This document shows positions 50,989 through 62,775 of a DNA stretch of 64,000 bases, one piece after another; the first letter of the stretch is position 1; every line of letters begins with the position of its first letter. The notes under the pieces are model-generated. The model was given only the letters and a program-made list of their open reading frames with translations, ran no database searches and was not told the origin of the DNA. The translations under genes and the position numbers were made by a program. Source of the stretch: Strigops habroptila (lineage: Eukaryota; Chordata; Aves; Psittaciformes; Psittacidae). Location of the stretch: NCBI RefSeq assembly GCF_004027225.2, contig NC_044278.2, forward strand, positions 102,044,743 through 102,108,742, given 5' to 3'.

Positions 50989-51112
50989 AGCCTTGAGCCA
51001 CATGGTTTAGGGCAAGGTGTCCCTGCCCATGGCAGGGGGGTTGGAACTAGATGATCTTAAGGTCCTTTCCAACCCTTACGATTCTATGATTCTATGATTC
51101 TATGATTCTATG
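50989..51112 (+). mobile_element. CR1 LINE 3' UTR stub with ATTCTATG tail
   Basis: This fragment of about 124 bases nearly matches the end of the copy at 1.57-1.68 kb: the GCCTTGAGCCACATGGTTTAG start, the GGAACTAGATGATCTTAAGG core, and four tail repeats. It is an extreme 5' truncation of the same young subfamily. Confidence 0.92.
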
Positions 51113-51439
51113 GTTCAGTGGGATCATCTAATACCTTGTAGCAGCCCAGAATCTGGTGAAAAGCTAGAGTGATATATTTGCTGTTCTTATCTGCTTGAAT
51201 CTAAATTATGATTTTCCGGTGATGTACATAGGGGGAATGAAAAGATAATTTTTAATGTAAGAAGTTTACTGTCCAAGAAAAGTCAAGAGATTAAGTTTGT
51301 AGACTAGTCCTACAGCCTTTAATCTTTTTGTGTTATAGCTGAGTGATGTGGATTTAAAATGCCCTGGACCTATACTAAGATGCCCTTGGGGATATAGACT
51401 CCTGCTTATAAGAATGTAAGTAATACTGTGGTAGACATG

Positions 51440-51525
51440 TGTACATCATGAGTGGGAGTGTTGATCTGCTGGAGGGTAGGAAGGCTCTACAGAAGGATCT
51501 GGATAGGCTGGATTGGTGATCCTTA
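51440..51525 (+). mobile_element. Short CR1 ORF2 fragment
   Basis: GATCTGCTGGAGGGTAGGAA followed by GGCTCTACAGAAGGATCTGG and ATAGGCTGGATTGG is the CR1 segment coding the LEGR..IQ/LQ-DLDRLD region just after the RT active site. No tail is present. Confidence 0.65.
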
Positions 51526-52764
51526 CCTTTATATCAATGATAAATCAGTTGGGAAAAGTGTTTTGCTCTAAGATGGACTTTTTTTTTCTTTTACTGAACT
51601 CAGGCTTGTCACAGAACTTCACTTTTGCTTCTTATATATTGCTTTACCTACTGCCTCACACCTGGAGAACTAATACTTACGTCAGAATGAGTGGAAAGCA
51701 CAGACAGACAGACCACCAGTTGTAAACACAGGACATAGTATCTACTAAACATCATATGGAAGAAGTCATGTCTCATATTTGTGGTGATTTTGGCCTTCAA
51801 AGAACACAGTGGACATTGAAGAGTACAATGGTTCTGTGCTGTTTAAAAGAGCTAGCAAAGATCTCTGTGTGTGTAAGTAGTCATAGGACAATTCCAAAGA
51901 TATTTTTCTCAACCATCATTCATATTTAACCCAAGTTTAATTTGAAACATTTGTTTGTCATCCAGAAGTTAATTTCTTGGAAGTCATTGGGGAAGCTTTA
52001 TGGTTGTAATAATCTATTTTTTTTTAATACTTAGATTACTATGTGTTTTTGTCAATGTATTACTGGCAACACTGTCAAAAAATAAAAAGCCTTATCAAGG
52101 GCAGTTATTGAGAGATTAAATAAAAGAAACATCCATTCTGATTAACACTACATCTGAAGGCTTCTGGCAGGAGGAAGCAGTTTTGTGTCACAGCTTTCTG
52201 GGTGAGATTCTTCTAAGCAAATGCAGATGTCTACATGATAAATGTCTACCCTGGAGCTAAAACTCCTAGCTTTGCAGTCAATGATATTCTTATGTAAGTT
52301 TGTCTTACACTAAGAGAGATGACTCAGAATTTAAGGAGATGCATCCTTTCCTTTGCCCCGTTGGAATCCACTTGTGAACTTTATTTTAGCGTTATTTGAA
52401 GGACTCACAGATATTTAAGTATTAGTGGATTTATCCTGTTACTTAGTAAGTCAGTAGCTGATTTACAGTGAGATTAAATTCTTCGCTCCAGATCACAAAA
52501 GAGCCTTTAAGAAAAATGTTAGAAATGTCGAACGGTCTCCTTGGTTCCAATCTGGCAGGCAAAACAGAACATCCTTCCCCTTTTCAAGAATTTTTAAGTT
52601 ATATGTGGGCACTTTATCTCTCTGTGTCATGCAGCTATATTAATTTATTGATTCTGTTTCAGGAATAATTCAAACACATGCTTAAATGCCACTGAAACTT
52701 GACTGGACTTCATCATGTGGTTTAGGTGTTTTCCCACATTGTGTTTCTGTCATGATCTTGTAAA

Positions 52765-53310
52765 TCAGATAATAATTTAGCTTGGAAAGGATCTTAAGAC
52801 CTCATCTGGTCTAAACCCACTCCCCCACTCAAAATGGGCTCAGCTTTGAAATTACACGGAGTTGCTCAGGGCCTTGAGTATGTCTGAGGATAAGGATTGT
52901 GCAGCAGCTTTTTCTGCCACCTAAGCCCCTCATTGGGAAGCGCTTTTTCCCTTATATCTAATAAAAGTCTCCAGCTGCAACTTGCTTGTCTGAGAAGAAT
53001 CTGTTTTCTATAACCACCCACTAGTTGTAGACAGCAATCAGATCCTTCCTTAGGTTTCTGTTGTCCAAGCTGAATGAACCCAGTTCTCTCACCCTCACTT
53101 CCTATGTCATGTGCTCCATCCACTTGGTCTTGCTCTAGTTTGTCTCTTTTTGTCCCGAAGATCCCCAAACTGAACACAGTAGTTCAGATTTATTTCATAA
53201 ATGCTGAACAGAGAAGGAAACAACTTCCCTCAGTCTGCTGGCCATGCTCTTACTAATGCAGTGCCTGGTTGTCATTCAGCACTGCATGGGAATACTGATG
53301 CAGAGCAGTC
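52765..53310 (-). mobile_element. Old CR1 LINE relic
   Basis: Antisense copy with a degenerate CR1 3' border (TTAGCTTGGAAAGGATCTTA), a CCCTTATATCTAATA block, CCCAAACTGAACACAGTAGT and a following CTGCTGGCCATGCTCTTACT segment. All are recognisable CR1 landmarks in the order expected for a minus-strand insertion. It carries many indels and no usable frame. Confidence 0.75.
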
Positions 53311-56300
53311 AATATAGAGGAGTGGACATATATCACAAGCACTGTGCAGGTCCTGCTTTTAGCTATAACCATGCAAGATCATTTCTGTTCATTGCCTGAG
53401 GGCTGACTCCTGCCATGGGCAAGAAGAAATCCAGAATGGGAAAAATTGATGAATTCAGCAAACATTAATTGCATTTTAACTTTGTTTCCAAAACTTTTCT
53501 CATTTCAAAACAGTATTTGATGATTTATTCGTGAGTTTGTCACTGCTTAATACAGTATATTATTTTAATGTATGTTTTCCCAGTGTCTCAGCTGAGGAAC
53601 AAATGGTTCTCATTAGCGTTTGTGAAAGGTGCTGAATGCTTTGGGTGAGGGTCGTGCTCAGAGGAGTTTTGGCAAACTCAAGTAACCCAGGCAAAAGTCA
53701 ACTTTTGTTGATCTGGGGGTTCACACCAGCAAAAAAAGCATGTCTTCATGATGTAGTTTCAATTTTGAGTAATACAGCTTAATTTTGTCAGATTAGAGGT
53801 GCTGAGGAGAAATGAAATCAGAAATTACGCTTTTAGTCTCTTCCTATAGGTGCTGAGTAATGATTGCTTCAACTTCCCTGAAATTCAAGGCTAGAGAAAA
53901 AAAGAAAACAAGGAAAACACCAGAAGCTGTTGAAACTAACATACTATTTATACTATTTTTTTTAAACTGATCAGATATCGGGGTGGACAAATTCCAACAT
54001 TACCAGTAGTTAGGATCCAATTCTTGCTTCTTGGCTGCTATGAAACAGAGCTATGTGGCCTGTATTAGTGTGTAGAAGACCTGCCTCTGCTCCCCTCCTT
54101 GTCTTCTCAGGAAGAAGCAATGGCTCATGTCACACGTACAGCAAAGTCACTTGTCCCTTTGAGTGGCATATCACACCGGTGCTCTTGTCCACCCCCTTCC
54201 TTGCATTACCTAACTTTCAAGTGAGCATATATAGTCCTAAATCCAAAGCATATGTTTTTATCATTGTATTTCAATAGGGGCTTGAGCTTTCCAGTTATGT
54301 GTAGCTGCCTGACTTCATGTTAGAGCAAGAGTTCATAGCCATCTAATCCTGCTGCTGTGCCCTTGATTCCTTAGGCAGGGCTATGGGCTGTGTGGAGACA
54401 TGTATCTTCCAACAGATATGTATAGCTGGGAGATGGGAAGTGCAGGGCATGGTGCTGAGAGCATCTGCCCTGTTGTTCAGACATATCCTTTGATACCACC
54501 TCAATCCTACAACTGAACCAAGCCAAAACATGTCCTGATGAGTTGTACTATGCTCACTGAATTCCTGTACAGAATGTAAAAGGTCTTCCTAAATCAATCT
54601 GTGATGAAGTGTCATGGAGTGACACATGCCCTACTGTACTCCAGTAAATTTCAACAACTATTGTTTTCATCACTTAAGTAAAGTTCCTTCTCTTCCAGAT
54701 GATTTGGCAAACGTTTAAGGGTCTTTCAGATGTTTAATATTTGACTTGTCTTTAAACACATGTATTAATTTTTTGGTGGTGGGTTTAGCTATTGTTCATC
54801 ATCTTTTGTGGCCCCTGACTGACATTTCCTATTATTTGAACAGCTAATTAGCCTTATTTTATTAGGTGTAAATGTGTTTCCATGCTTTGACTGGCAAACA
54901 CTAATCTCTGAACTTCAGCAGCATGTAGGAATTTATTGCCTGTTAATTGTGCCCTAGGGTATAGTGACATTTAAAAGTGAAATAACATTGTCATTCCTCC
55001 ATACATATATATATTACTGCAGTGCCTGTATTGTTGCAACATATGTCTAGTTGGCATTATCAGTCATTCAGAGGGCAGCCATTCAAAACTACACTGATTT
55101 TTCAAGCAAGGTGGAGTTTCATATATTTATACTAATATAAAATACAAAGCTATCTGATTGTTATGCCTCAGTCCACAAATGATTGCTTTTAAATGGTTTT
55201 ACAGGGTTTTTTTCTGTCAGTCTGAATGACAGCGTGAGTGTTGGATTGGTTGGATGTTACCTGATTTTACTCTTTACCTATAATGATTTTAAAGCCTTTT
55301 ACATTCTGCTGCTTCTGTAAGGGCTTGCTTGGCATTCTACTATATTATTTTGATAGTTTATGCATTCTGTGTCAACAGATGTTCTTCTCAATGTGTGACT
55401 CAGTGATAACACACTGAGTTTTCACTTCATTTGTCAACACGTTTGCCTTTATGTCATAAGTGCTGAATGTTTTGCTAGATCTTATTCAGCCACCCACTCT
55501 TCCTTCTACAGGCCTTTTCTCAGAAACACTAAAATTAGTCAAGATCCCTTTTATTTGTTTTGAAATATATACCTTAATGTAACGATGAACTCATGCAAGG
55601 ATTCATTATCACTTGAGGACCAATTTAATATCTATTGTCTTTATTTTCTGAGCTAGTAGGCATCCTTGAAAAATGTACCAGGTGAAGAACTGTGAAGGGA
55701 CTGAAAGAACGATACCGTACTCGTAGCGCTGAATATTTTGGTCAAGGACTTCCGATGCAAGTTTCTATAGTATCAAATTAATGCATTGCTTACACATTTT
55801 GGAATCCAAACATGATTCCCTTAGAACTCCTAAGGAAATGACTCCATAACTGCAAGTGATTAGATACAATATAGAGAGTGTGTGTGTGATTGAAAGGGGA
55901 AGCAGTGTCCTTGATTGCACAGTTTTATTCTTTTTGGGCCCCATTCCCAAGCATCTAAAAATATGCTGTGCTAATCCCTTTTATTCTGAGGCTATATCCT
56001 ACCTCTTACTCCAGCTGCCACTTCCTTTTGGCTTACCTTCTTTATATTCTGACCCTTCAAGATACACTGTTTAAAATTGCTTCAACGATAGATATCTAAA
56101 ACCAGACCACCAAGTGGGTAACTGTGTCCTGTTACTCCAAAGGAGGCAGAACATTTGTACCTTCCATTGTCTTCATTTAACAATGTCAATTCTTAGCACT
56201 TTTAGATTTAAGAAAATGTGTTTTCAGACAAGAACCTCAGTATGAAATTTTTAACCTGTGTCACTCTTATAACACTTCATCACAAGATCTGCAGAGTACA

Positions 56301-58584
56301 CAGGCAGAAAAAAAATAATAAATACTCTATATTAATCCCTCAGTCAGGCTACAAAGTAAATTGTGCTTTACATTTTATTCAGCATTACAGAAAAAAAAAA
56401 AAAAAGGCCAAAAAAACCCAATAAAACATTTCAACAATAAACTTGTTTTCCAATTAATGGTATATTGATACCTACCTATTGCACTGCTGCTCTGGAAGGC
56501 TGTTGATGGATGGATTTAAATTGGAAAAGGAATGCAAAGAGAGACTTGCTAAAGGTTTCCCAAAGAGTTCACAGAGATGCCACACAATTTTATATATATT
56601 ACAGAGCATATAAAAAGTCAAAATTGTCATAAGCGGATAGACCTTGAACAGTAAATTACATTATCTAGAGCAAAGGAGATTGCGGAGTGAAGTCATACAG
56701 AATAGTAAATAATATAGTCAATCTGACAGCAAAAATGGTCAGAGATACTGCAACTCTTTCAGAATATTTTCCCAATTTCCTTTCACAAACATACTTTTGC
56801 ATTTAATGGAAATGTTTCAGCTCTCCTTTTAGATTGGCAGTAGAGGAGAAAAAAATACCAAAATGAAAAAAGGTTTCAGGAGGGTTAGAGAAGTATTATT
56901 GTGCTTTTGCAGCCGTATTACAGGAGAGAAGATCACATCTTGCCTATCCTGAGGGATAACCTCAGATGGAGCTTGGTGCAAGGAGCTTCTGCACTCAGTG
57001 GCCTGGGACGTATCTCATACTGACACCAGACAAGGCTGGAGAATGTGGGGTCGGTGGCTGAGTGTCATAAGGCAACATACAATGTACCCAACAGTTAACT
57101 AGAAAAACAAAACCCTCTGAGATGCCTTTATAAAATTGTGCGCTCCGTTTTCATTCTTATATTATTTTGTTTTGATTTATTCTCTTACTGGTCTGAAAGT
57201 CTAAGATCAAGAAATTACTGCTTTTAGTATCACAAATGGGAAGGGCAATTCTGCAATTACTGCGTGGGCTGGGATAGAGGAGTTTTTACACTTCTCCTCA
57301 AGTTTCTTCCTCATTAGCTTAACAGTTTCCCTGCTGTCACCAGCGCCTCTGTGGTTTACAGTCTTTCCCACTATTGCAGTCTTATGTCCTCTTCAGCCTT
57401 ACTGTCATCTCTGGCTTCCTGCCACTGCTCCTGAAGAAGTGATGAAGTAACTACTCCAGTTACTGATTGTCAGAGATTATTTTGTTGCCTAATTTTGTGG
57501 GCAGCTTACATGACAGTCTCCAAAAATCTTGGATTTCAGACCCTGCAGCTTTCTGAAAATCAGATCTACCTAATATAGTTGTAGTTGGGGACTTCCAATT
57601 AGGAGTGTCCAACACCACTGCTTCGCTGGTGGAAATTTTGGCTGCAGTGCGCGTATCCATTTCCTTCCCACATTAACGTTGTGTAGCAAAGTGACACTTT
57701 TGTCTGCATGCTCACAGTATTCAGGCTGAGGTCTGGATTTGGGATCTCACCTTTCTTATGGTCCAAGTATGATTATGATACTGACCATTATCACTGCATT
57801 AGTGGTGTTTTCTCTCTTGTGCAAGAGACATCCCATGATAATTTTAATCCTGCCTGCTTCCTGTCTTCTTGATGTTTGAAGCATATGAAGCTTAATAATG
57901 ACATTGATCTCTCTGAGAAGGTGCGTTTGGATCCATTGCTCTAACATTACTTATAACTGACAGCAAGTTTTACTCTACTTATCTGTTTCCTGTATAAGCA
58001 TTTGACATAGAACAGCTTGACCATCATCAAGATTCTGCAAGGATACAGAAACTTGTCATGTAATGACTGTTTTCTTCTCTATGTAGCCACTTCTTGTGCT
58101 CTGTGGAGATTCTCCCACCTCCTCCACTGAAGTCCGTGAAGCCAGAGGAAAATCCACTAGTGATCCATTACTTTAACTAACCTTTGATTCATTACAATAG
58201 TGGGAGATAACTTGGATCGAGAAAAAAAATACCAAGAAACTAATACAAACATCAGTCAGGTGATAAGAGCATATGATATGAGCTTTCAGATGAGCTATGA
58301 TGCCAGCCGAGCAGGAGGGGTGAGGGAGTTCATCATAGTTGTTTGTTATAAGTTTCTGTATTTACTGAAATCTGGGTTTGACATAACTTGTTTTAGTTAC
58401 AAAGCACAGAAGCTGTGTTTTGTCTTTCAAGAAAGGATCTAATTCTGGCCAGTTGAATAGAACCAAGTTGAATAAGAAGGACAGGCTAGGTTAGGAAAGA
58501 TGATTCAAAGCAACATGAGTTTCTGGGTGTCTCCAGTCTTTCTTATCGGAAAGGGGTAAATAGTTTTTGTTGTTGGCCTCTTTC

Positions 58585-58586
<2 letters not shown>

Positions 58587-58618
<32 letters not shown>
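58587..58618 (+). repeat. Poly(A) tract of 32
   Basis: The longest homopolymer in the window. No CR1 is expected here because CR1 elements end in ATTCTATG-type repeats rather than poly(A). No processed pseudogene was recognised in the preceding sequence. Confidence 0.9.
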
Positions 58619-58620
<2 letters not shown>

Positions 58621-59882
58621 ATATGTATGATAAATTATTGAACATAAGCAGATATTTAAATAAACCATGTTTGTATAAATTTTGACAACATTTTTAAATC
58701 TTCACTTGTCTTTTGTTGGCAATACGTGTTCTGCAAGTTGTGCTCGCAGCGCTCAGGAGTGCATTATTAACTGCTGTGGGCTAAATGAATTTCTGTGATT
58801 TGGAATAGCAAAATAATGACTTCTTGCTTAGTTGTCTTTAACAACTTCTAGTTGTCTGAGCAGAAGAGAGATGTGAATGTATACTTTCCATATTTCTTCT
58901 TAAAAAAAAAAATATACTGACAAATAATAGTTTCATCTGCCTGCTATTAACCATCAAATCACCAAACAGTTGATTTTTGTGTGACTATTTTTCAAATCTT
59001 TCCTGCTTCTACAGCATTAGTTTCTCTTGTGTTCTTTGATTCTAGAGCTCATCTTATCTAACTGTGATTAGTTAATGACTACTTCCATTTCTATAGCAAT
59101 CATGTTACTATTGTTTTTATGTCTTTGAGCCCAGGGCCACTGCTGTCTGTCAACATACTTCATGTTTTCTTTTTTAATTAGTAGCTGGAAACACCTAGTA
59201 GAAAATCACAAAATGATGTATTGCTGTATTTTGGAGCAGTGACTGTGGCATAGCTTTGAGGAACTACACTATAAAGCTATTAAAAACATTTTAAAAGGCT
59301 TACATATTTTAAACATTACCATTTAAAAGTGTGAAATGATTTACGACCTGGACATTTTTCTTCTGCAATTGCATCAACTAGAAAGAGAGATTGAAGAAAA
59401 GATAAATGTGTGATTTTGATACTATAGCCAGATGGCATGGGCTCTACTTTCTGTTCTGTGACAGATTTTTTTTTTTTTAATTGTATGGACAAATAATATA
59501 ATTTTCTTATTCTTCTATTTCTTTCAAAAAAAGATGGCAAGATGACAGATCCATTTCAGCTGACACTAATAGCTTTGAACCTTCAATAATAATTCTTGAT
59601 TTCCCAGCAAGTATAACTTCAGTCTAGATAAATCAGAACAGTATGAAAGGAGAACAAATGAAAGGAAGCAATGCCCCTTCTAGATAAAGAAGCAGTTGAA
59701 AGTCTCTATTGAATAAAAAACAAAGCACTAACAAGATGAGAGAAGAATAAACATATGGAAAATGTCACCAAGAAGCTGTGGTCAATTGTAAAAGAGAGAA
59801 AAGTGAAATGGCCTTTGATCTTTCAGATCAGCAACCCTCTGACTTACAAATTCAAATCAAACATGATGATTCTTTGGAAATA

Positions 59883-60065
59883 CAAAAAAAAAAAAAAAAA
59901 AGGAGGAAGACCCAAAAAACCCCAAACCCCAACTCCAAAAAAAAAACCCCACCAAAAAAAAAACCCAAAAACCTAAAACAAGCCAACAACAACCAAACAA
60001 AAAACCTCAGAAAACAAAACCAAAAACTCCCAAACAAACAAACAAAACTTCACAAAAAACAACCA
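59883..60065 (+). repeat. A/C-only low-complexity tract
   Basis: About 180 bases consisting almost entirely of A and C, with runs of A punctuated by CCC and CC (AAAACCCC, CAAACAAA). It is strongly strand-asymmetric, and open frames over it are composition artefacts. A small T/G counterpart lies at about 21903-21955 in SLC46A3 intron sequence. Confidence 0.85.
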
Positions 60066-60818
60066 TAGAGATACCATAGGTAAAACACGCTTCAAGAGTG
60101 CCAAATGAAAATGAAACACTGTACTAGATGCTGTCACATTTCCCAGCACAAGAGAAGTAAAAGATGCCAAAAAGAAAAAAACCAAAAAACAAACCACAAA
60201 CTAGAAAGGTACAGGTGACGATTAACTTATGGGGGAACACTTAAAGGTCCTGATGGTGGTGATGAGGAAATATCATTAAGTCTCTGTTCTCTGAAATAAA
60301 AGGAAGTTGTAAACACAATGACAAAGAAGGTGACCAAAGTGACTGTGGCATCTGAGCGTGTGCTATATTCTGTTCAGATGTGGACAAGCCTTCTACAATA
60401 TTGTCCAAAGCAGAATAAAGGAAACAACTTCTGACAAATAAGGGAAGCACAGACTCAATTTCAAAAAGGAAGATCGGTACTTCAACCGCAATTCCTCAAG
60501 CTACTGCCTGTGGGTTAATTTTCATTCTGGAAACAGTAAACCACAGAATAATTTTAATTTCTGTATCTCAGCCAGAAGAACACACACACACGCATTCTCC
60601 ACTCAAGCAAGCAAGCCAAATGAATCAGGGGAAAATAAATATAAAACCAGTTTAGCCAACTTTCCACTGAATTTAGTAAAAAGCTCTGTAACAACCCTAC
60701 TAGCCACTGCCTTTAGATTTTCTTGTTGTCTAAAAGGCTGGTTATTCTTTGCATTAACAAAAGATAGACAAACCCTGGAACAGAATGTTAAATGGAAAAA
60801 AGAAAACAGATGATGTAC

Positions 60819-60858
60819 CTCATTCAGCTTATAGGTGTCTCATTCAGCTTATAGGTGT
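60819..60858 (+). repeat. Perfect 20-bp tandem duplication
   Basis: CTCATTCAGCTTATAGGTGT occurs twice head to tail with no mismatch (60819-60838 and 60839-60858). This is a recent local duplication in intergenic sequence. Confidence 0.95.
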
Positions 60859-62198
60859 AAAGATAGCACTTAGGCAACCACCATCCCAACACATTTGGGA
60901 ATATCTTAGGTGTTATGGTATGCCATTGTAACAAGGAACTTCATCAAGGGTTTATGTAAGGTTTTATGTAAGGGAATAGAAGTCATGTCCAATTTAAATT
61001 TCAGCAAGAGTAGAAATCAATATCAGTCAGTTACCACTTCTGGTTTGAATTGTTGCTGACTTCACTGAGACAAAAAGCATAGACGAGTACAGAGCAGGCA
61101 TTGCTAGAAAATCTTGATTGAGCTGATAACACAGCATAATAAACTGACACAAGAAGGTTTTCAGCACCGCAAAAAAGGTAGGAGAACCAATGCCATAGCA
61201 TTTAAATTCATTCTCTCAGAAAGGAAAAAGGTTCAGGAAGAGTTTTGGTTTTCGTGCCTTACAGGAAGTATGTTTATAGTTGGCAATGAAGGAACTGCGT
61301 TCACCATCTTCAACAAGACTTGGTTGCTGAAATAGGCAACCCAAAGACCTTCCACTGTAACTGTGGTTCCACCTTTGCTTAGGAGAAAACACAGGAAAAA
61401 ATAAAAAGTTGTATCTCCAAAAAAGAGGTATAAAAGAGCCTGGAAGGTTGTCTTGTGAAGACCAGGCCAAGTCTGTGGAGTGGTTTGCAGTAGGGTGTCT
61501 TAGCTTAGAAACAGCTTCAATCAAACATGACGCTACTGTTTCCAGATCCAGGCTGGCTCTACTCAGTCAACTCATTCAACTCCTCAGTATTCCCAGTTCA
61601 AAGGCTGATGATACTACCAGTATGAGTTGAGGTCTGTCTGCATCCGCTAGTGTGGTTGTGGTTGTGTGCCCACTTGGTCCCTGTGACTTGTGTTTCCTAT
61701 TGGCTCACTCTAGGCCTTCAAAGGTGTGCAGACAGTAGAAAACATCAATTACAAGGACTTAGTCTAAATCTAGAGGCCTAAATGCCTTGGAAAGTAAATT
61801 CCTTAGAAAATACCAGGTATTATGTGGTATTAAATCACAACACATTTCAAAAGAATTCAGCAGTGTCCAGAGAAACTGGAAATTTCTGAGACATGTTAAG
61901 AAGGAAGCCCGAGGGACAATTCAGTTGTCCAAACATTGGCATCTAGTCATCATACAGGCCCTGTGGAATCCCTCCTGGACTCTGGCCATTGCTCTTGAGA
62001 GGCCTGGGCATGCTGGACCCATGCCATCCCCGGGTGGATGGCTTGCAAGCCCCAGGTTATTAGAGGTGGGATTAGACACCTATGTTTGGCAACCAAATTG
62101 AGTCCTGTGTGTGGGCCAAAATGAGGGGTTGCTAAAGGAACATGGAAAAGTATCTTAGTAAAAGATTCCTCTCCTCAGCAGGGCTAAAGGGAGAAATC

Positions 62199-62775
62199 AC
62201 AGAATCATAGAATATTTCGGGTTGGAAAGGACCTTAAGATCATCTAGTTCCAATCCCCTGCCACGGGCAGGGACACCTTCCACTAGACCAGGTTTCTCAA
62301 GGCCCAGGTTTCTCAGGTCCAGCCTGGCCTTGAACACAGTCAGGGATGGAGCATTCACAACTTCCTTGGGCAATCTGTTCCAGTACCTCACCACTCTCAC
62401 AGTAAAGAACTTTCTCCTTATATCTAACCTAAATCTCCCCTGTTTAAGTTTGAACCCATTACCCCTTGCCCTATTGCTACAGTGCCTGATGAATAGTCCC
62501 TCTCCAGCACCCTTATAGGCCCATGTCCTACAGGACATCCTACAGTTCCATGTCCTTCTTATGTTGAGGACATCAAAATTGCACACAATACTCCAAGTGG
62601 GGTCTCATAAGAGCAGAGTAGAGGGGCAGGATCACCTCCTTCGACCTGCTGGTCACGCTTCTTTTGATGCAGCCAGGGGTACGGTTGGCTTTCTGGGCTG
62701 CAGTTGCACACTGCCAGCTCATGTTCAGTTTCTCATTGACTAACACCCCCAAGTCCTTCTCCACAGGACTGCTTT
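62199..62775 (-). mobile_element. CR1 LINE 3' fragment with internal deletion
   Basis: The minus-strand fragment covers the ORF2 C-terminus and 3' UTR, from [19 protein letters not shown] through [20 protein letters not shown] to the tail at 62199. At about 62520-62565 the sequence jumps from the MLELL-type region to the YKGAGEGLF region. Relative to the other copies, roughly 190 bases are missing there and small local repeats are present. It is more diverged than the copies at 0.6 and 38.8 kb. Confidence 0.9.

Larger units (their letters stand above)
47431..62198. other. Intergenic desert, probable FLT1-upstream side
   Basis: AT-rich sequence interrupted only by the CR1 fragments at 51.0, 51.4 and 52.8-53.3 kb, the poly(A) run at 58.6 kb, the A/C tract at 59.9 kb and small duplications. 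Open frames are below about 105 codons with no family resemblance. From conserved gene order this should lie between POMP and the 5' end of FLT1, so distal regulatory elements are possible but cannot be seen by eye. Confidence 0.5.

Noticed and set aside
59755-60197. Lysine/proline-rich and phenylalanine-rich open frames on both strands
   Set aside because: They arise from the A/C-only low-complexity tract and are not coding.
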